Shown in pieces: positions 15,688 through 24,405 of a stretch of 64,000 nucleotides of DNA. The DNA lies in contig CALOAB010000014.1 in assembly GCA_942491185.1 (NCBI GenBank), positions 62,001 to 126,000 on the forward strand. The letters run 5' to 3'. Every line of letters starts with the position of its first letter. The first letter of the stretch is position 1. A program made the position numbers and the translations under genes. The DNA is from SLRI01 sp942491185 (GTDB taxonomy: Bacteria > Pseudomonadota > Alphaproteobacteria > Geminicoccales > Geminicoccaceae). Under the pieces are notes generated by a model. That model searched no databases and was not told where the DNA came from. It worked only from the letters and a program-made list of their open reading frames with translations.

Positions 15688-16242
15688 TCAGAAACGCGAG
15701 CCCGGCTGCTCGAGGAACTGCCGCTCGGCAGCACTGCTCTCCCGGCCGAGGATGGCGTTGCGATGCGGGAAGCGGCCGAAGCGGGCGATGACATCGCGGT
15801 GGCGGATGGCGAAATCGAGATAGGTCGCATCGCCCAGCTCGCGAAACAGCGCCACGGCGCGCTCCTGGTCGGCCAGATCCTCGGCATGCTCGAATGGCAA
15901 ATAGAGAAAAGCCCGCTGATCGACGTCGAGACCCTGGTCCATGCGCTGGTCGACCGCGAGCCGCGCCAGCGCCAGGGCCTTGGCATCGCAGGCGAACGCC
16001 TCGGGCGTGCCACGCTGCAGGTTGCGCGGCACCTGGTCGAGCAGGATGACCAGCGCCAGCAGGCCGCCGGGCTCGACCGCCCAGCCATCGATCTCACCGG
16101 CCCGGGCCCGGGCATGCAATGGGCCGAGCCGTTCGGCGACCGCCTGGTCGAAGGCGTCGCTCTGCTTGAACCAATACGGCTTGCTCTCAGGATCGAACCA
16201 GAAATCGAGCACGCCTTGATGATCTTGAATGGCAGAACTCAC
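15688..16242 (-). CDS. DUF924 family protein
   Basis: The 184-residue protein carries the DUF924 signatures. These are VLDFWFDPESKPYWFKQSDAFD near the start, GGLLALVILLDQVPRNLQRG at about 59–78 with the family's LDQ-PRN motif, then FACDAKALALA and LYLPFEHAEDLADQ. A late segment FGRFPHRNAILGRESS also matches the family ending. Members are all-helical, TPR-like cytoplasmic proteins without an assigned activity. The gene lies between the GS-like gene (18 bp gap) and the ABC membrane domain gene (17 bp gap), all on the minus strand, so the three are probably one transcript. Confidence 0.88.
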   Translation of the reverse strand: MSSAIQDHQGVLDFWFDPESKPYWFKQSDAFDQAVAERLGPLHARARAGEIDGWAVEPGGLLALVILLDQVPRNLQRGTPEAFACDAKALALARLAVDQRMDQGLDVDQRAFLYLPFEHAEDLADQERAVALFRELGDATYLDFAIRHRDVIARFGRFPHRNAILGRESSAAERQFLEQPGSRF

Positions 16243-16260
16243 GGCGCACCCTCCTGAGAG

Positions 16261-17670
16261 CTACAGGCCATAGTAGAGCTCGAACTCGGGCGGCGTCGGC
16301 AGTCGGGCAAGATGGTCGAGCTCGGCCCGCTTGACGCCGACATAGGCGTCGATCAGCTCCGACGACATGACGTCGCCGCGCAACAGGAAGTCCTGGTCGG
16401 CCACCAGCGCATCGAGGGCGGCCTCGAGCGAGCGGGCTGTCGAGGGAATTCCCTCGATCTCGTCGGGCTTCAGATCGTAGAGGTTGCGGTCCATCGCATC
16501 GCCCGGCTCGAGCTTGCGGGCGATCCCGTCGAGCCCGGCGAGCAGGACGGCGGCTGTCGCCAGGTAGGGATTGGCGCTGGGATCTGGAAAGCGCAGCTCG
16601 ACCCGCTTGCGGTCCGGCCGGTCGGCATAAGGAATCCGGATCGCCGCTGAGCGGTTATGGGCGGCGTAGGTCAGCAAGGTCGGCTCGTCCATCCCCGGCT
16701 GCAGGCGGCGGTAGCTGTTGCTGGTGGGATTGGTGAAGGCGTTCAAGGCCGGCGCGTGGGCCAGAACACCGGCGGTGAACTGCAGGCAGAGCGGGCTCAG
16801 ATCAGCATAGCCCTGGCCGGCGAAGAGCGGCCGGCCGTTCGTCCAGAAGGATTGCGCCAGGTAGAATGGTGCTCCCGGCTCGTCGGCGATGGGCTTGGCC
16901 ATGAAGCTCGCCGACTTGCCGTAGCTCGCGGCGATCTGCTGGGTCACGTACTTGACCAGCTGCAGCCGATCGGCGAACGCCACGAGGCTGCTCTTGCCGA
17001 TCATCAGCCGATGCTGGGCCGCAGCGGGCCCATGCTCGTGGCGCAGCTCGGCCAGGCCGAGCTGGCGGAGCGTCGTGGTGATCTCGGCGCGGATGTCGGC
17101 ATGGTGATCGGCCGGCGGCAAGCAGGCTTGGGCTGCGGTCGGAACCGGCCGATGGCCGCTATTGCCACCGGCATAGGTAGCAGCACTGGCGGTGCGCGCC
17201 TCGCTCGATTCGAGCGCATAGCCGGCGCGCAGCGGGCCGAGCTCGATCCGCACGTCATCGAAGATGGAAAAGCCGAGCTCGGCCGACATCAAGCAACTAT
17301 CAGCGATCCCGGAATCCGCCAGATGCGCCACGGCGCGCAACGCTACGGAGCGGGGATCGCGCTCGTAGCCCATGCCGGTCGCCGGCTCGGCGCCATCGCA
17401 GAACAGGCAGAGCGTCGGCTGCGCGGCAAATGGATCCAGAAATGCGCTCTGGAGGTCCGGGCGGAGCAGCAGATCGGCCTCGCTGACATCGCGCCAGCCC
17501 GGCACCGCCGAGCCGTCGATCAGCACGCCATGCTCGAGCTGCTCCCGCTCGAGGCTCGGCCCGTCGATCGTCGTATGCCGCCAGCGGCCGGTAAGATCGG
17601 TGAAGCGGAGATCGACACTTCTGATCCCCTCCGCCTCGATCCGCTCGAGCAGCGCGTCGCCCTCAGCCAT
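16261..17670 (-). CDS. Glutamine synthetase type I homologue, active site degenerate
   Basis: At 469 residues it equals the length of E. coli GlnA and aligns end to end. It keeps the DGSA latch, RDPRS, NPTSNSYRRL, NRSAAIRIP, ELRFPDPSANPYL and even the adenylylation-site segment NLYDL. In E. coli numbering, however, Glu131 reads Gly (AELGFSIFD), Glu212 reads His and Glu220 reads Arg (HEHGPAAAQHRL), and His269 reads Tyr (PGAPFYL). That removes all three n1 metal ligands and one n2 ligand. Glu327 reads Asp, while Glu129 and Glu357 remain. Normal glutamine synthesis is therefore unlikely. It may be a regulatory or structural pseudoenzyme, or use another chemistry. ATG 17670 is chosen over an upstream TTG at 17685 because it gives the family length. 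Confidence 0.85.
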   Translation of the reverse strand: MAEGDALLERIEAEGIRSVDLRFTDLTGRWRHTTIDGPSLEREQLEHGVLIDGSAVPGWRDVSEADLLLRPDLQSAFLDPFAAQPTLCLFCDGAEPATGMGYERDPRSVALRAVAHLADSGIADSCLMSAELGFSIFDDVRIELGPLRAGYALESSEARTASAATYAGGNSGHRPVPTAAQACLPPADHHADIRAEITTTLRQLGLAELRHEHGPAAAQHRLMIGKSSLVAFADRLQLVKYVTQQIAASYGKSASFMAKPIADEPGAPFYLAQSFWTNGRPLFAGQGYADLSPLCLQFTAGVLAHAPALNAFTNPTSNSYRRLQPGMDEPTLLTYAAHNRSAAIRIPYADRPDRKRVELRFPDPSANPYLATAAVLLAGLDGIARKLEPGDAMDRNLYDLKPDEIEGIPSTARSLEAALDALVADQDFLLRGDVMSSELIDAYVGVKRAELDHLARLPTPPEFELYYGL

Positions 17671-17872
17671 TCTCAGCAACCCCAATCACGATTTAGACGC
17701 CTGTCCCGACGTCGCTTCAGCAGCCTGCTACAAGATGCGACCAAAAAGGCCAAGCGGCCAACTCGGGCAATCAAGTGATGCAACAACGAGACGAGCTGCT
17801 ATCAAGGTCTCAGCTTGCCGCGATAGAAAACGGTTCACGAGACGAATAGGCCAGAGGGAGCAAGAGATCGAT

Positions 17873-20314
17873 ATGGGATGGATTCTCGCCTATGACAGCT
17901 ACGTGCCGGAGCAGGAAAAGCACCGGGAAGCGCTGACCGCACTCGGCAACGGCTACTTCGTCACGCGTGGTGCGGTGGCCGACAGCCGGGCCGGCGGCCA
18001 CCACTACCCTGGCAGCTACGTCGCCGGGCTCTACAACCGCCTGACCAGCCGGGTCGGCGACCGGGACATCGAGAACGAGGACCTGGTCAACATACCGAAC
18101 TGGCTGCCGCTGACCTTCAAGGTCGAGGATGGCGAGTGGTTCGGCATCGACGACGTCACTGTCGACAGCTACCACTTGGCGCTCGATACCCAGCGTGGCC
18201 TCCTGACCCGCAGCTTCACCTTCAAGGACGCGGCCGGGCGCAGCACGCGCTGGCACGAGGAGCGGCTGGTCAGCATGGGCGACCGGCATCAGGCCGGCAT
18301 CAGGCTGACCCTAGAGCCGCTCGACTGGCAAGGCCGCATCACTATCAAGGCGGGGCTCGACGGCTCGGTGATCAATGCCGGCGTCGACCGCTACAAGGCG
18401 CTCGCCAGCCGGCACCTCGAGACGCTCGAGACCAAGGCGCTCGACGCCGAAACCATCTTCCTGCGCTCGCGCACCACGCAATCGCGCGTCGAGGTGGCCG
18501 TGGCGTCGCGCCTGCGTCTCTACCAGGACGGCGAGCTGCATGCCGCAGAGCGCGAGACCAAGGCCGATGCCGACACGATCGAGCAGACTGTGAGCCTCGT
18601 GATGGAGCGCGGCGGCCTGGTCATCGAGAAGCTGATCGCACTCTACACAAGCCGCGACCCAGCCATCTCGGAGCCCGGTGAGGAGACTGCGCAGGCGCTG
18701 CAACGCACCCACGACTTCGCCAGCCTCCAGACACGCCACGAGCGCCGTTGGAGGCAGATCTGGGACACCTGTGATATGTCCTTCGAGCGCAGCGTGACCA
18801 ATGGCGAGCAGGTCAAGCTCAGGGTGCATATCTTCCACCTTCTGCAAACCATCTCGCCCAACTCGATCGACTACGACGTCGGTGTGCCGGCCCGAGGCTG
18901 GCACGGTGAGGCCTATCGCGGCCACATCTTCTGGGACGAGCTGTTCATTCTCCCATTCATGACGCTGCGTCTGCCGCACGTTGTGCGCGAGACCATCCGC
19001 TACCGCTTCCGCCGCCTGGGCGAGGCGCGGGTCGCGGCCAAGGAGCACGGCTATGCCGGAGCGATGTTTCCCTGGCAGAGCGGCTCGAACGGTCGCGAGG
19101 AGACCCAGGTCGTCCATCTCAATCCCAAGTCCGGGAACTGGCTGCCCGACACCAGCCAGCGGCAACGCCACGTCAATGCCGCCATCTGCTACAATATCTG
19201 GCACTACTGGGAGGCCAGCGCCGACGACGACTTCATGTATTATTACGGTGCCGAGCTATTCTTCTCGATCGCCCGGTTCTGGTCGTCGATCGCCACCTAC
19301 AACGAGACGATCGACCGCTACGAGATCAAAGGCGTCATGGGGCCCGACGAGTTCCACACCGCCTATCCCGGCACCGATCCCGAGGAGGCCGGCGGCGTCG
19401 ACAACAACGCCTACACCAATGTCATGGTTGCCTGGTTGATGAGCCGGGCGCTCGACCTCGTCGAGGTGCTGCCGAAGACCCGCTGCACGAAGACCCTCGA
19501 AAGGATCGAGGTGGGGCCGAGCGAGATCGAGCGCTGGTACGATATCAGCCGCAAGCTGCTGGTGCCGTTCCACGACGGCGATATCATCAGCCAGTTCCAG
19601 GGCTACGAGAAGCTGGAGCCGCTCGACTGGGACGCCTATCGCGCCAAGTACAACGACATCCAGCGGCTCGACCGCATCCTCGAGGCCGAGGGCAAAGACG
19701 TCAACGACTACCAGGCCTCCAAGCAGGCCGACGTGCTGATGCTGTTCTACCTGTTCTCGACAGAAGAGCTCGACATGATCTTCGAGGCGCTCGGCTACGA
19801 GTTCAGGCCCGAGATGATCAGACGGAACATCGACTACTATCTTCAGCGCACCTCGCACGGCTCGACGCTGAGCCTGATCACGCACGCCTGGATCCTCGCC
19901 CGCTCCGACCGCGAGCATTCCTGGAACCTGTTCTGCCGAGCGCTCGACAGCGACATCGAGGACATCCAGGGCGGCACCACGCCCGAGGGCATCCACACCG
20001 GCGCCATGGCCGGCACGGTGGACCTGGTCCAACGCAACTATTTGGGCATCGAGACGAGGGGTGGCACGCTGCGCTTCAACCCAGCGCTGCCGGTCGAGGT
20101 GAAGGCGCTCTCCGTTCAGCTCCGCTATCGCCGGCACCGGCTCGACGTCCGCGCCACCCACGACACACTGACGGTTTACAGCCGTCCCGAGGTCGCCCCG
20201 ATGATCGAGATCGCCTATCGCAGCCATGTCCGCAAGCTGAACCCCGGCGACCGCCGCGAGTTCAAGCTGCTGCGCCCTGAGGAGCGCGCCCGCGGCAACA
20301 TCGCAGCGGAGTAA
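17873..20314 (+). CDS. GH65 family disaccharide phosphorylase
   Basis: The 813-residue protein has the GH65 order: an N-terminal beta-sandwich, an (alpha/alpha)6 barrel and a small C-terminal domain. Visible motifs are FWDELFILPF (about 353), VMGPDEFHTAYPG (about 489, with the catalytic acid Glu of MGPDE), KQADVLML (about 619), HGSTLS for phosphate binding (about 661) and TPEGIHTGAMAGTVD (about 703). These enzymes split trehalose, maltose, kojibiose or similar alpha-glucosides with phosphate, giving beta-glucose 1-phosphate. The substrate cannot be read from motifs alone, and no beta-phosphoglucomutase is next to it. It is divergent from the GS-like gene. The ATG at 17873 follows AGAGGGAGCAAGAG. 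Confidence 0.88.
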   Translation: MGWILAYDSYVPEQEKHREALTALGNGYFVTRGAVADSRAGGHHYPGSYVAGLYNRLTSRVGDRDIENEDLVNIPNWLPLTFKVEDGEWFGIDDVTVDSYHLALDTQRGLLTRSFTFKDAAGRSTRWHEERLVSMGDRHQAGIRLTLEPLDWQGRITIKAGLDGSVINAGVDRYKALASRHLETLETKALDAETIFLRSRTTQSRVEVAVASRLRLYQDGELHAAERETKADADTIEQTVSLVMERGGLVIEKLIALYTSRDPAISEPGEETAQALQRTHDFASLQTRHERRWRQIWDTCDMSFERSVTNGEQVKLRVHIFHLLQTISPNSIDYDVGVPARGWHGEAYRGHIFWDELFILPFMTLRLPHVVRETIRYRFRRLGEARVAAKEHGYAGAMFPWQSGSNGREETQVVHLNPKSGNWLPDTSQRQRHVNAAICYNIWHYWEASADDDFMYYYGAELFFSIARFWSSIATYNETIDRYEIKGVMGPDEFHTAYPGTDPEEAGGVDNNAYTNVMVAWLMSRALDLVEVLPKTRCTKTLERIEVGPSEIERWYDISRKLLVPFHDGDIISQFQGYEKLEPLDWDAYRAKYNDIQRLDRILEAEGKDVNDYQASKQADVLMLFYLFSTEELDMIFEALGYEFRPEMIRRNIDYYLQRTSHGSTLSLITHAWILARSDREHSWNLFCRALDSDIEDIQGGTTPEGIHTGAMAGTVDLVQRNYLGIETRGGTLRFNPALPVEVKALSVQLRYRRHRLDVRATHDTLTVYSRPEVAPMIEIAYRSHVRKLNPGDRREFKLLRPEERARGNIAAE

Positions 20315-20361
20315 GCAGGCAGGAGCGGAAATCCGCCGACTGAGGGGCTAGCCGGCGGCGT

Positions 20362-20706
20362 TCAGGCTCCCGCTCCCAGCACGAAATCCACGTGCATGGT
20401 GTCGAAGGGGAACACCACCTGCCCGTCAGCCGTGCGATCGAGGATGCCGGCAGCGAGGAGGGCATGGATGTCGCCGTGCACGCCCTTGACATCACGGCCG
20501 AGGCGTCGGGCCGTCTCGCGGATCGCCATCGGCCCCTGGCCCGCCATCGCCTGCAAGAGGGCGAGCCGCCTCGGCATCAGCACCCGCCACAAGAGCTCGA
20601 TCGAGGTGAAGTCGATCCGCTCACCCGCCGTCTCGCCATCGAAAGCGATCGCCAACCCACGCTTCGCCTCGTCCAGCGAGGCCACGCCTACCGTCACGGT
20701 CCGCAT
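20362..20706 (-). CDS. HVO_A0114-family DNA-binding antitoxin (TumA type)
   Basis: The 114-residue protein matches the HVO_A0114-family winged-helix regulators that pair with TumE toxins. SLDEAKRGLAIAFDGE near the start is the family's toxin-side segment. A DNA-binding core follows (RLALLQAMAGQGPMAIRETA, then RRLGRDVKGVHGDIHALLAAG), with a wing and the end VVFPFDTMHVDFVL. It should repress its own promoter and neutralise TumE. The gene overlaps the end of the upstream tumE remnant by one base. Since that toxin looks truncated, the antitoxin may be a leftover or may have taken another regulatory role. Confidence 0.72.
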   Translation of the reverse strand: MRTVTVGVASLDEAKRGLAIAFDGETAGERIDFTSIELLWRVLMPRRLALLQAMAGQGPMAIRETARRLGRDVKGVHGDIHALLAAGILDRTADGQVVFPFDTMHVDFVLGAGA

Positions 20707-20912
20707 TACCGCTCCTCCTGCCAGCTTTCGACATCGGCCCAGAAATCTGTCTGCAGCCGCGTCAAGCTCGCGAACCTGTAAGGAACCTCCAGGCTCCCGA
20801 TATGCTTGTGATCGCCCTTACCGGCTTCGTTGTCGTAGCGCATCATACAGCGCTCAGAGCCAAGGGCGACGCTATCTCCTTCACGGGGGCTGGGCGTCTG
20901 CGCCGATCGCAC
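20706..20912 (-). pseudogene. TumE-family toxin remnant (N-terminus missing)
   Basis: The last 40 residues (MRYDNEAGKGDHKHIGS, then EVPYRFASLTRLQTDFWADV) match the conserved end of TumE (DUF6516) proteins. These carry a YDN-x-x-GKGDH-x-H block, a PYRF block and a DFxxDV end. Intact members are about 100 residues with a beta-strand N-terminal half. Here the preceding 28 residues (from MRSAQTPSPREGD) look random and contain no such half, so the 5' part has been lost or replaced. The gene leads directly into the tumA-like antitoxin with a one-base overlap. Confidence 0.6.
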
Positions 20913-20969
20913 CGAATGCGCATCGCCGATAGGCGGGCGTAAGCCTTCGGTGCGAGCAGCCCGATCGGC

Positions 20970-21488
20970 TCAGCGCTGCGCTTCGCTCATCCCCGCCTGG
21001 GCCTCCCGCTCGCGCTCGGGCCAGGTGCTCTTGATATAGGCCAGCACGGCCCAGATCTCATCGTCGCTCAGCACATCGGCGAAGCCCGGCATGTCGCTCT
21101 CGTAGTCGGCGACCAGGGCGCCGGGTCCGTGCTTGGTGATCACGAACAGCATGTCGTCCGGGTGATGCCAGGTATGCCCACTGGCATCGTGCGGCGGTGC
21201 CGGCAGCCGGCCCGACGGCAAGCGCTGCCGCCAGTTCGGCTGGCCCTGGAGATCGGCACCATGGCAGGCGGCACATTCGCGCGCATAGAGCGCCTCGCCA
21301 TCGGCGAGCGTCAGCCCGCCCGGCAGCGCTGGGTCGCCGGGCAGCATTCGGCCGCCCGGCCCGCTCGCCGGACCGGCGAGCCAGACCAGAACGCCCGCGA
21401 GCCCCATGACCGGCACGAGCACGCCGAGCCCCCAGACCACCGGCGCTCGCCCTTTTCGCCGGCGCCGCGCCCGCCCCTTACCTGACAT
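20970..21488 (-). CDS. Membrane-anchored c-type cytochrome
   Basis: The 172-residue protein has a basic N-terminus (GRARRRRKGR) and one membrane anchor (WGLGVLVPVMGLAGVLVWLA). A periplasmic cytochrome c domain follows, with the haem site CAACH at about 71–75. The sixth ligand is probably the Met of DYESDMPGFADVL near 140, in the usual class I position. The end DEIWAVLAYIKSTWP is a typical C-terminal helix. It should carry electrons in the periplasm; the partner oxidase or dehydrogenase is not encoded here. A small Cys-containing exported protein lies upstream on the same strand, so a metal-related role is possible. The ATG at 21488 is preferred; an in-frame GTG lies four codons upstream. Confidence 0.85.
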   Translation of the reverse strand: MSGKGRARRRRKGRAPVVWGLGVLVPVMGLAGVLVWLAGPASGPGGRMLPGDPALPGGLTLADGEALYARECAACHGADLQGQPNWRQRLPSGRLPAPPHDASGHTWHHPDDMLFVITKHGPGALVADYESDMPGFADVLSDDEIWAVLAYIKSTWPEREREAQAGMSEAQR

Positions 21489-21650
21489 GACCGACGCCAC
21501 CCAACATCACCGCAAGAGCGGCCGAAACCCGGCAGCGCGACGCCGCCAGAGCACTTGCTGTCATCTGAAGAAACTCCGAACCCGAGAACCAACCGGCCGC
21601 GTCACGCGGCCACACACACCTCCGGCAGCGCCAGCAGCGCCGCCCGGTTC

Positions 21651-21995
21651 TCAGGCGCGTGGTGGTTGCGGGTCCGGCGCGCTCGAGCGCCCAATGGTCC
21701 GGGCAACATCACGCGGCGTCGCCAGCGACAGACGTGCCACGATGCCGAGTTGTCCACCATCATCCGCCAACGCCGGCAGGGCGCAGGCGAGCGCACAAGC
21801 CGACCCGTCGGACACACCATCGGCGGCGCACGCCGGATCGGCAGGGACGTGCGGACAATCGCCCATGGCGCTGGTGTCCGCCAGCATCCCGCCGTGATGC
21901 GCCACCATGCCGGCCATCAGCCCGACCCGCGGCGCGGCCACAGCCAACAGCGCACCAATCAGCACGAAAGTGAGGAGCCGCCATCCCTTCATCAT
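21651..21995 (-). CDS. Small exported Cys-containing protein
   Basis: The 114-residue frame starts with a signal peptide (WRLLTFVLIGALLAVAAPRV) and has HH, Met and four Cys residues in GDCPHVPADPACAADG and SACALACALP. The spacing recalls short exported proteins of the DUF2946 kind found near copper genes and c-type cytochromes. Metal binding is inference. The last 30 residues are less convincing, and an alternative frame ends in the more natural LLALPEVCVAA at 21602, so a frameshift in the 3' third is possible. It lies 160 bp upstream of the cytochrome c gene on the same strand. Confidence 0.5.
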   Translation of the reverse strand: MMKGWRLLTFVLIGALLAVAAPRVGLMAGMVAHHGGMLADTSAMGDCPHVPADPACAADGVSDGSACALACALPALADDGGQLGIVARLSLATPRDVARTIGRSSAPDPQPPRA

Positions 21996-22194
21996 GCGCC
22001 GAGCCTAGCCACCTCGCCCCAGCCCTGTCGAGTCACCACCCGGTCGCGCGCGTCATGCGCCCACTCGATCGCGCGCTTCGCGCTGACCGGCGACGCGGCG
22101 CGAACGACGTTCGGCCTCGACCACGAAGCGCACCTCCAGGCAGTTGCCGACCAAGAGCACCACGCAAGCCCACACCTCCACCACGCCAAAATGA

Positions 22195-22226
22195 AGGTGG
22201 GGCCATGGGGAGGATCATCCTCCCCA
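22195..22226. repeat. 32-bp palindromic repeat, copy 1
   Basis: The 32 bp here are identical to those at 24351–24382. The core is an 8-bp stem (GGGGAGGA / TCCTCCCC) with a TCA loop, preceded by AGGTGGGGCCAT. On the + strand a run of seven T follows ten bases later, so this copy could terminate rightward transcription; on the minus strand it lies just downstream of the ABC transporter gene ending at 22269. Confidence 0.8.
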
Positions 22227-22268
22227 AATGCTTTTTTTCCGATACTTAGATACCCCCAACACACTCCC

Positions 22269-24191
22269 TCAACCCGCAACGACCCGCAGCAAGCCGGGAC
22301 CCGCAGGGCGAGGTCGGGCGACGCCATCGCGGATCTCGAGCATGATCGTGTGGATCGGCTCGCCGTCAGGCCATCTCGGCGCCTCCTTGTCGTGCAGCAC
22401 CGAGAGGACGGCGGCACCGGGCAGCTCCTCGCTGAGCATCTCGTAGAATGAAATCATCGAGCTCGGATCGAGCGCCGACGTCGCTTCGTCCAGCAGCAAG
22501 ATGTCGGGCCGTTGCAGGAGGATGCGCGCTTGCACCAGCTTCTGCTTCTGCCCGCCCGACAGCATCTGCCGCCAGCTCAGACCTTCGTGCAGCTCGTCCG
22601 CCAGCCCATCGGCGAACTCGCCGAGGCCGACGCGGCGCAGGGCATCGGCGACCAGGGCCACATCATGGAGCTCGGGTGGATCGGGATAGCTGCAGAGCGC
22701 ATGGAGGCTCATGCGCTCGGGGATATCGGGCTCCTGAGCGGCGAAGAAGAGACGATCCTTGTCACCGAAGACGATGGTCCCCTGGCCGTAGGGCCAAAGC
22801 CCGTCGATGGTCTTCAGAAGTGCGCTCTTGCCGCAGCCGCTCGGCCCATGAACATAGGCCCACTGCCCCGGGCGAAGCTCGAAATGGGGCACCTGGAGGA
22901 ACGGCTGAGCGTCGTGGCCACGATGGCTGATCGCCAGATCGTCAAGCCTCAGGCCGCGATGGCCTTTGCTGCGCACATGGCGAAAGCGACTGTTTCCGGT
23001 CTCGGCATAGAACGCCTGTCGATCGTGAACACGCTCGACGGCGATAGCCAGCTCGCGCAGTCGGCGTGCATTGGCGCGCAGCATGGCGATGGCCGGCATG
23101 ACGTTGATGAACCATGAGATGCCGCCGATGAGCTCAGCGGTGAGCTCGGAGCTGGCAATGTAGTCGCGAAAGCTCATGGTCCCGGCGGTCAGCGCCGGTA
23201 TGGCCGGCAGGTAGGCCAACAGCCGATGCGACAGGAAATTGTAGACGTCGGTGAACATCATCATGCCTGCGGCCCAGACATTCTGGCGTTGCCAGACCCG
23301 ATCGACGTCGGTGTAGAGCCGCTGATTGATGCGCTTTTGCGCGCGTTCGCCGCGCGAGGCCGCCATCTGGGCGACGCGGTTGAGCATCGTGTTGAGCTCA
23401 CCGCGCCAGGCGCCGTCGCGGCGCTGGCGCTCCAGCTGCAGACGTTCGATCACTCGCCCGATCAGCCAGGCGACGAAGGTCAGCGCCGGCACGTAGATGA
23501 TCACGAGCAGAACCGCCAGCAACGCGGTACCATACACGCCCGGGCGCAAATCGACGCCGATGCCGGTCAGCTGGAGCAGGCCTGCCGAGAGTGTCAGCGC
23601 CCATTCGTCGAGCGCCGGGATCGCCGTGCTGCGTTCGATCAGCGCCGCGGCAACGAACCAGATCGATGTAAAGGCGCCCCAAAAACCCATCGTCAGACCG
23701 ACGAGCCCGCCATAGAGGCCGATCGAGCAGTCATCGATCCGCTGGTCGATGGCATCGGGCAGCCGCGTCGCACCGGCCGCCGCAATCTCGCGATCGCTCA
23801 TCAGGTCGAGGGCGATGCGATCATCGGCCAAAATGGCATCGTTGAAGCGGCCGACCAACCAGGCGCGGGCGCGGCGGTGCAGCGTTGCGGAAAGGAGGTG
23901 GCGCAGCGCCACTCCGCCGGCGCGCCCGACGTGGATGGCGAAGAACGCCAGCGTCGCCGCACCGAGCGCCGGCCCGGCCCCATCGATGACCGCGGCGTCA
24001 CCGGCACCCGCCAGGGCGGCGATGAAGTCAGCGCTCGCCGTTGCCGCCCACACCGCTGCCTTGCTGAGCAGCGTGGTCAGCATCAAGATGAGGACGGTGA
24101 GCAGCCAGGCCTCGCGCCACCGCTCCGAGCGCCAATAGCCGGTGAGCAGTCCCCAGGTCGACTGCAGGTCCGCTATCGCTGCTGCCCTCAT
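22269..24191 (-). CDS. SbmA/BacA-like fused ABC transporter (membrane + ATPase)
   Basis: The 640-residue protein combines an ABC_membrane_2 (SbmA/BacA- and ALD-like) domain with a nucleotide-binding domain. The membrane part opens with LLTGYWRSERWREAWLLTVL and carries WRxxLT-like family features. The ATPase has Walker A GPSGCGKS (about 446), signature LSGGQKQKLVQARILL (about 537) and Walker B DILLLDEATSALD (about 557). This is the YddA or Rv1819c architecture, implicated in uptake of peptides, cobalamin-like compounds or fatty acids. The next gene upstream on the same strand is the ATPase-free homologue SbmA, an unusual pairing. The 32-bp palindromic repeat lies just past each gene's end. Confidence 0.88.
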   Translation of the reverse strand: MRAAAIADLQSTWGLLTGYWRSERWREAWLLTVLILMLTTLLSKAAVWAATASADFIAALAGAGDAAVIDGAGPALGAATLAFFAIHVGRAGGVALRHLLSATLHRRARAWLVGRFNDAILADDRIALDLMSDREIAAAGATRLPDAIDQRIDDCSIGLYGGLVGLTMGFWGAFTSIWFVAAALIERSTAIPALDEWALTLSAGLLQLTGIGVDLRPGVYGTALLAVLLVIIYVPALTFVAWLIGRVIERLQLERQRRDGAWRGELNTMLNRVAQMAASRGERAQKRINQRLYTDVDRVWQRQNVWAAGMMMFTDVYNFLSHRLLAYLPAIPALTAGTMSFRDYIASSELTAELIGGISWFINVMPAIAMLRANARRLRELAIAVERVHDRQAFYAETGNSRFRHVRSKGHRGLRLDDLAISHRGHDAQPFLQVPHFELRPGQWAYVHGPSGCGKSALLKTIDGLWPYGQGTIVFGDKDRLFFAAQEPDIPERMSLHALCSYPDPPELHDVALVADALRRVGLGEFADGLADELHEGLSWRQMLSGGQKQKLVQARILLQRPDILLLDEATSALDPSSMISFYEMLSEELPGAAVLSVLHDKEAPRWPDGEPIHTIMLEIRDGVARPRPAGPGLLRVVAG

Positions 24192-24350
24192 CCGCCTGCT
24201 TCGAAAATCGACGTTTCAAGAATTGTCGTGGCATCGGACGCAATCACGACCGCCACACGGCGCTATTGCACAGAATCGACACGCACGACATCGCGAGGCC
24301 GCGATCGAGCAGCCGGCCGGCGATCACCGCAAGATCGCCGCCCAACCATT

Positions 24351-24382
24351 AGGTGGGGCCATGGGGAGGATCATCCTCCCCA
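24351..24382. repeat. 32-bp palindromic repeat, copy 2
   Basis: Identical over 32 bp to 22195–22226. It lies 24 bp past the stop of sbmA on the minus strand and 160 bp upstream of the fused ABC gene, so it could reduce readthrough between the two transporters. No T run follows on either strand. Confidence 0.8.
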
Positions 24383-24405
24383 TAGAGCTCGTGGCCGCTA
24401 CGCGC

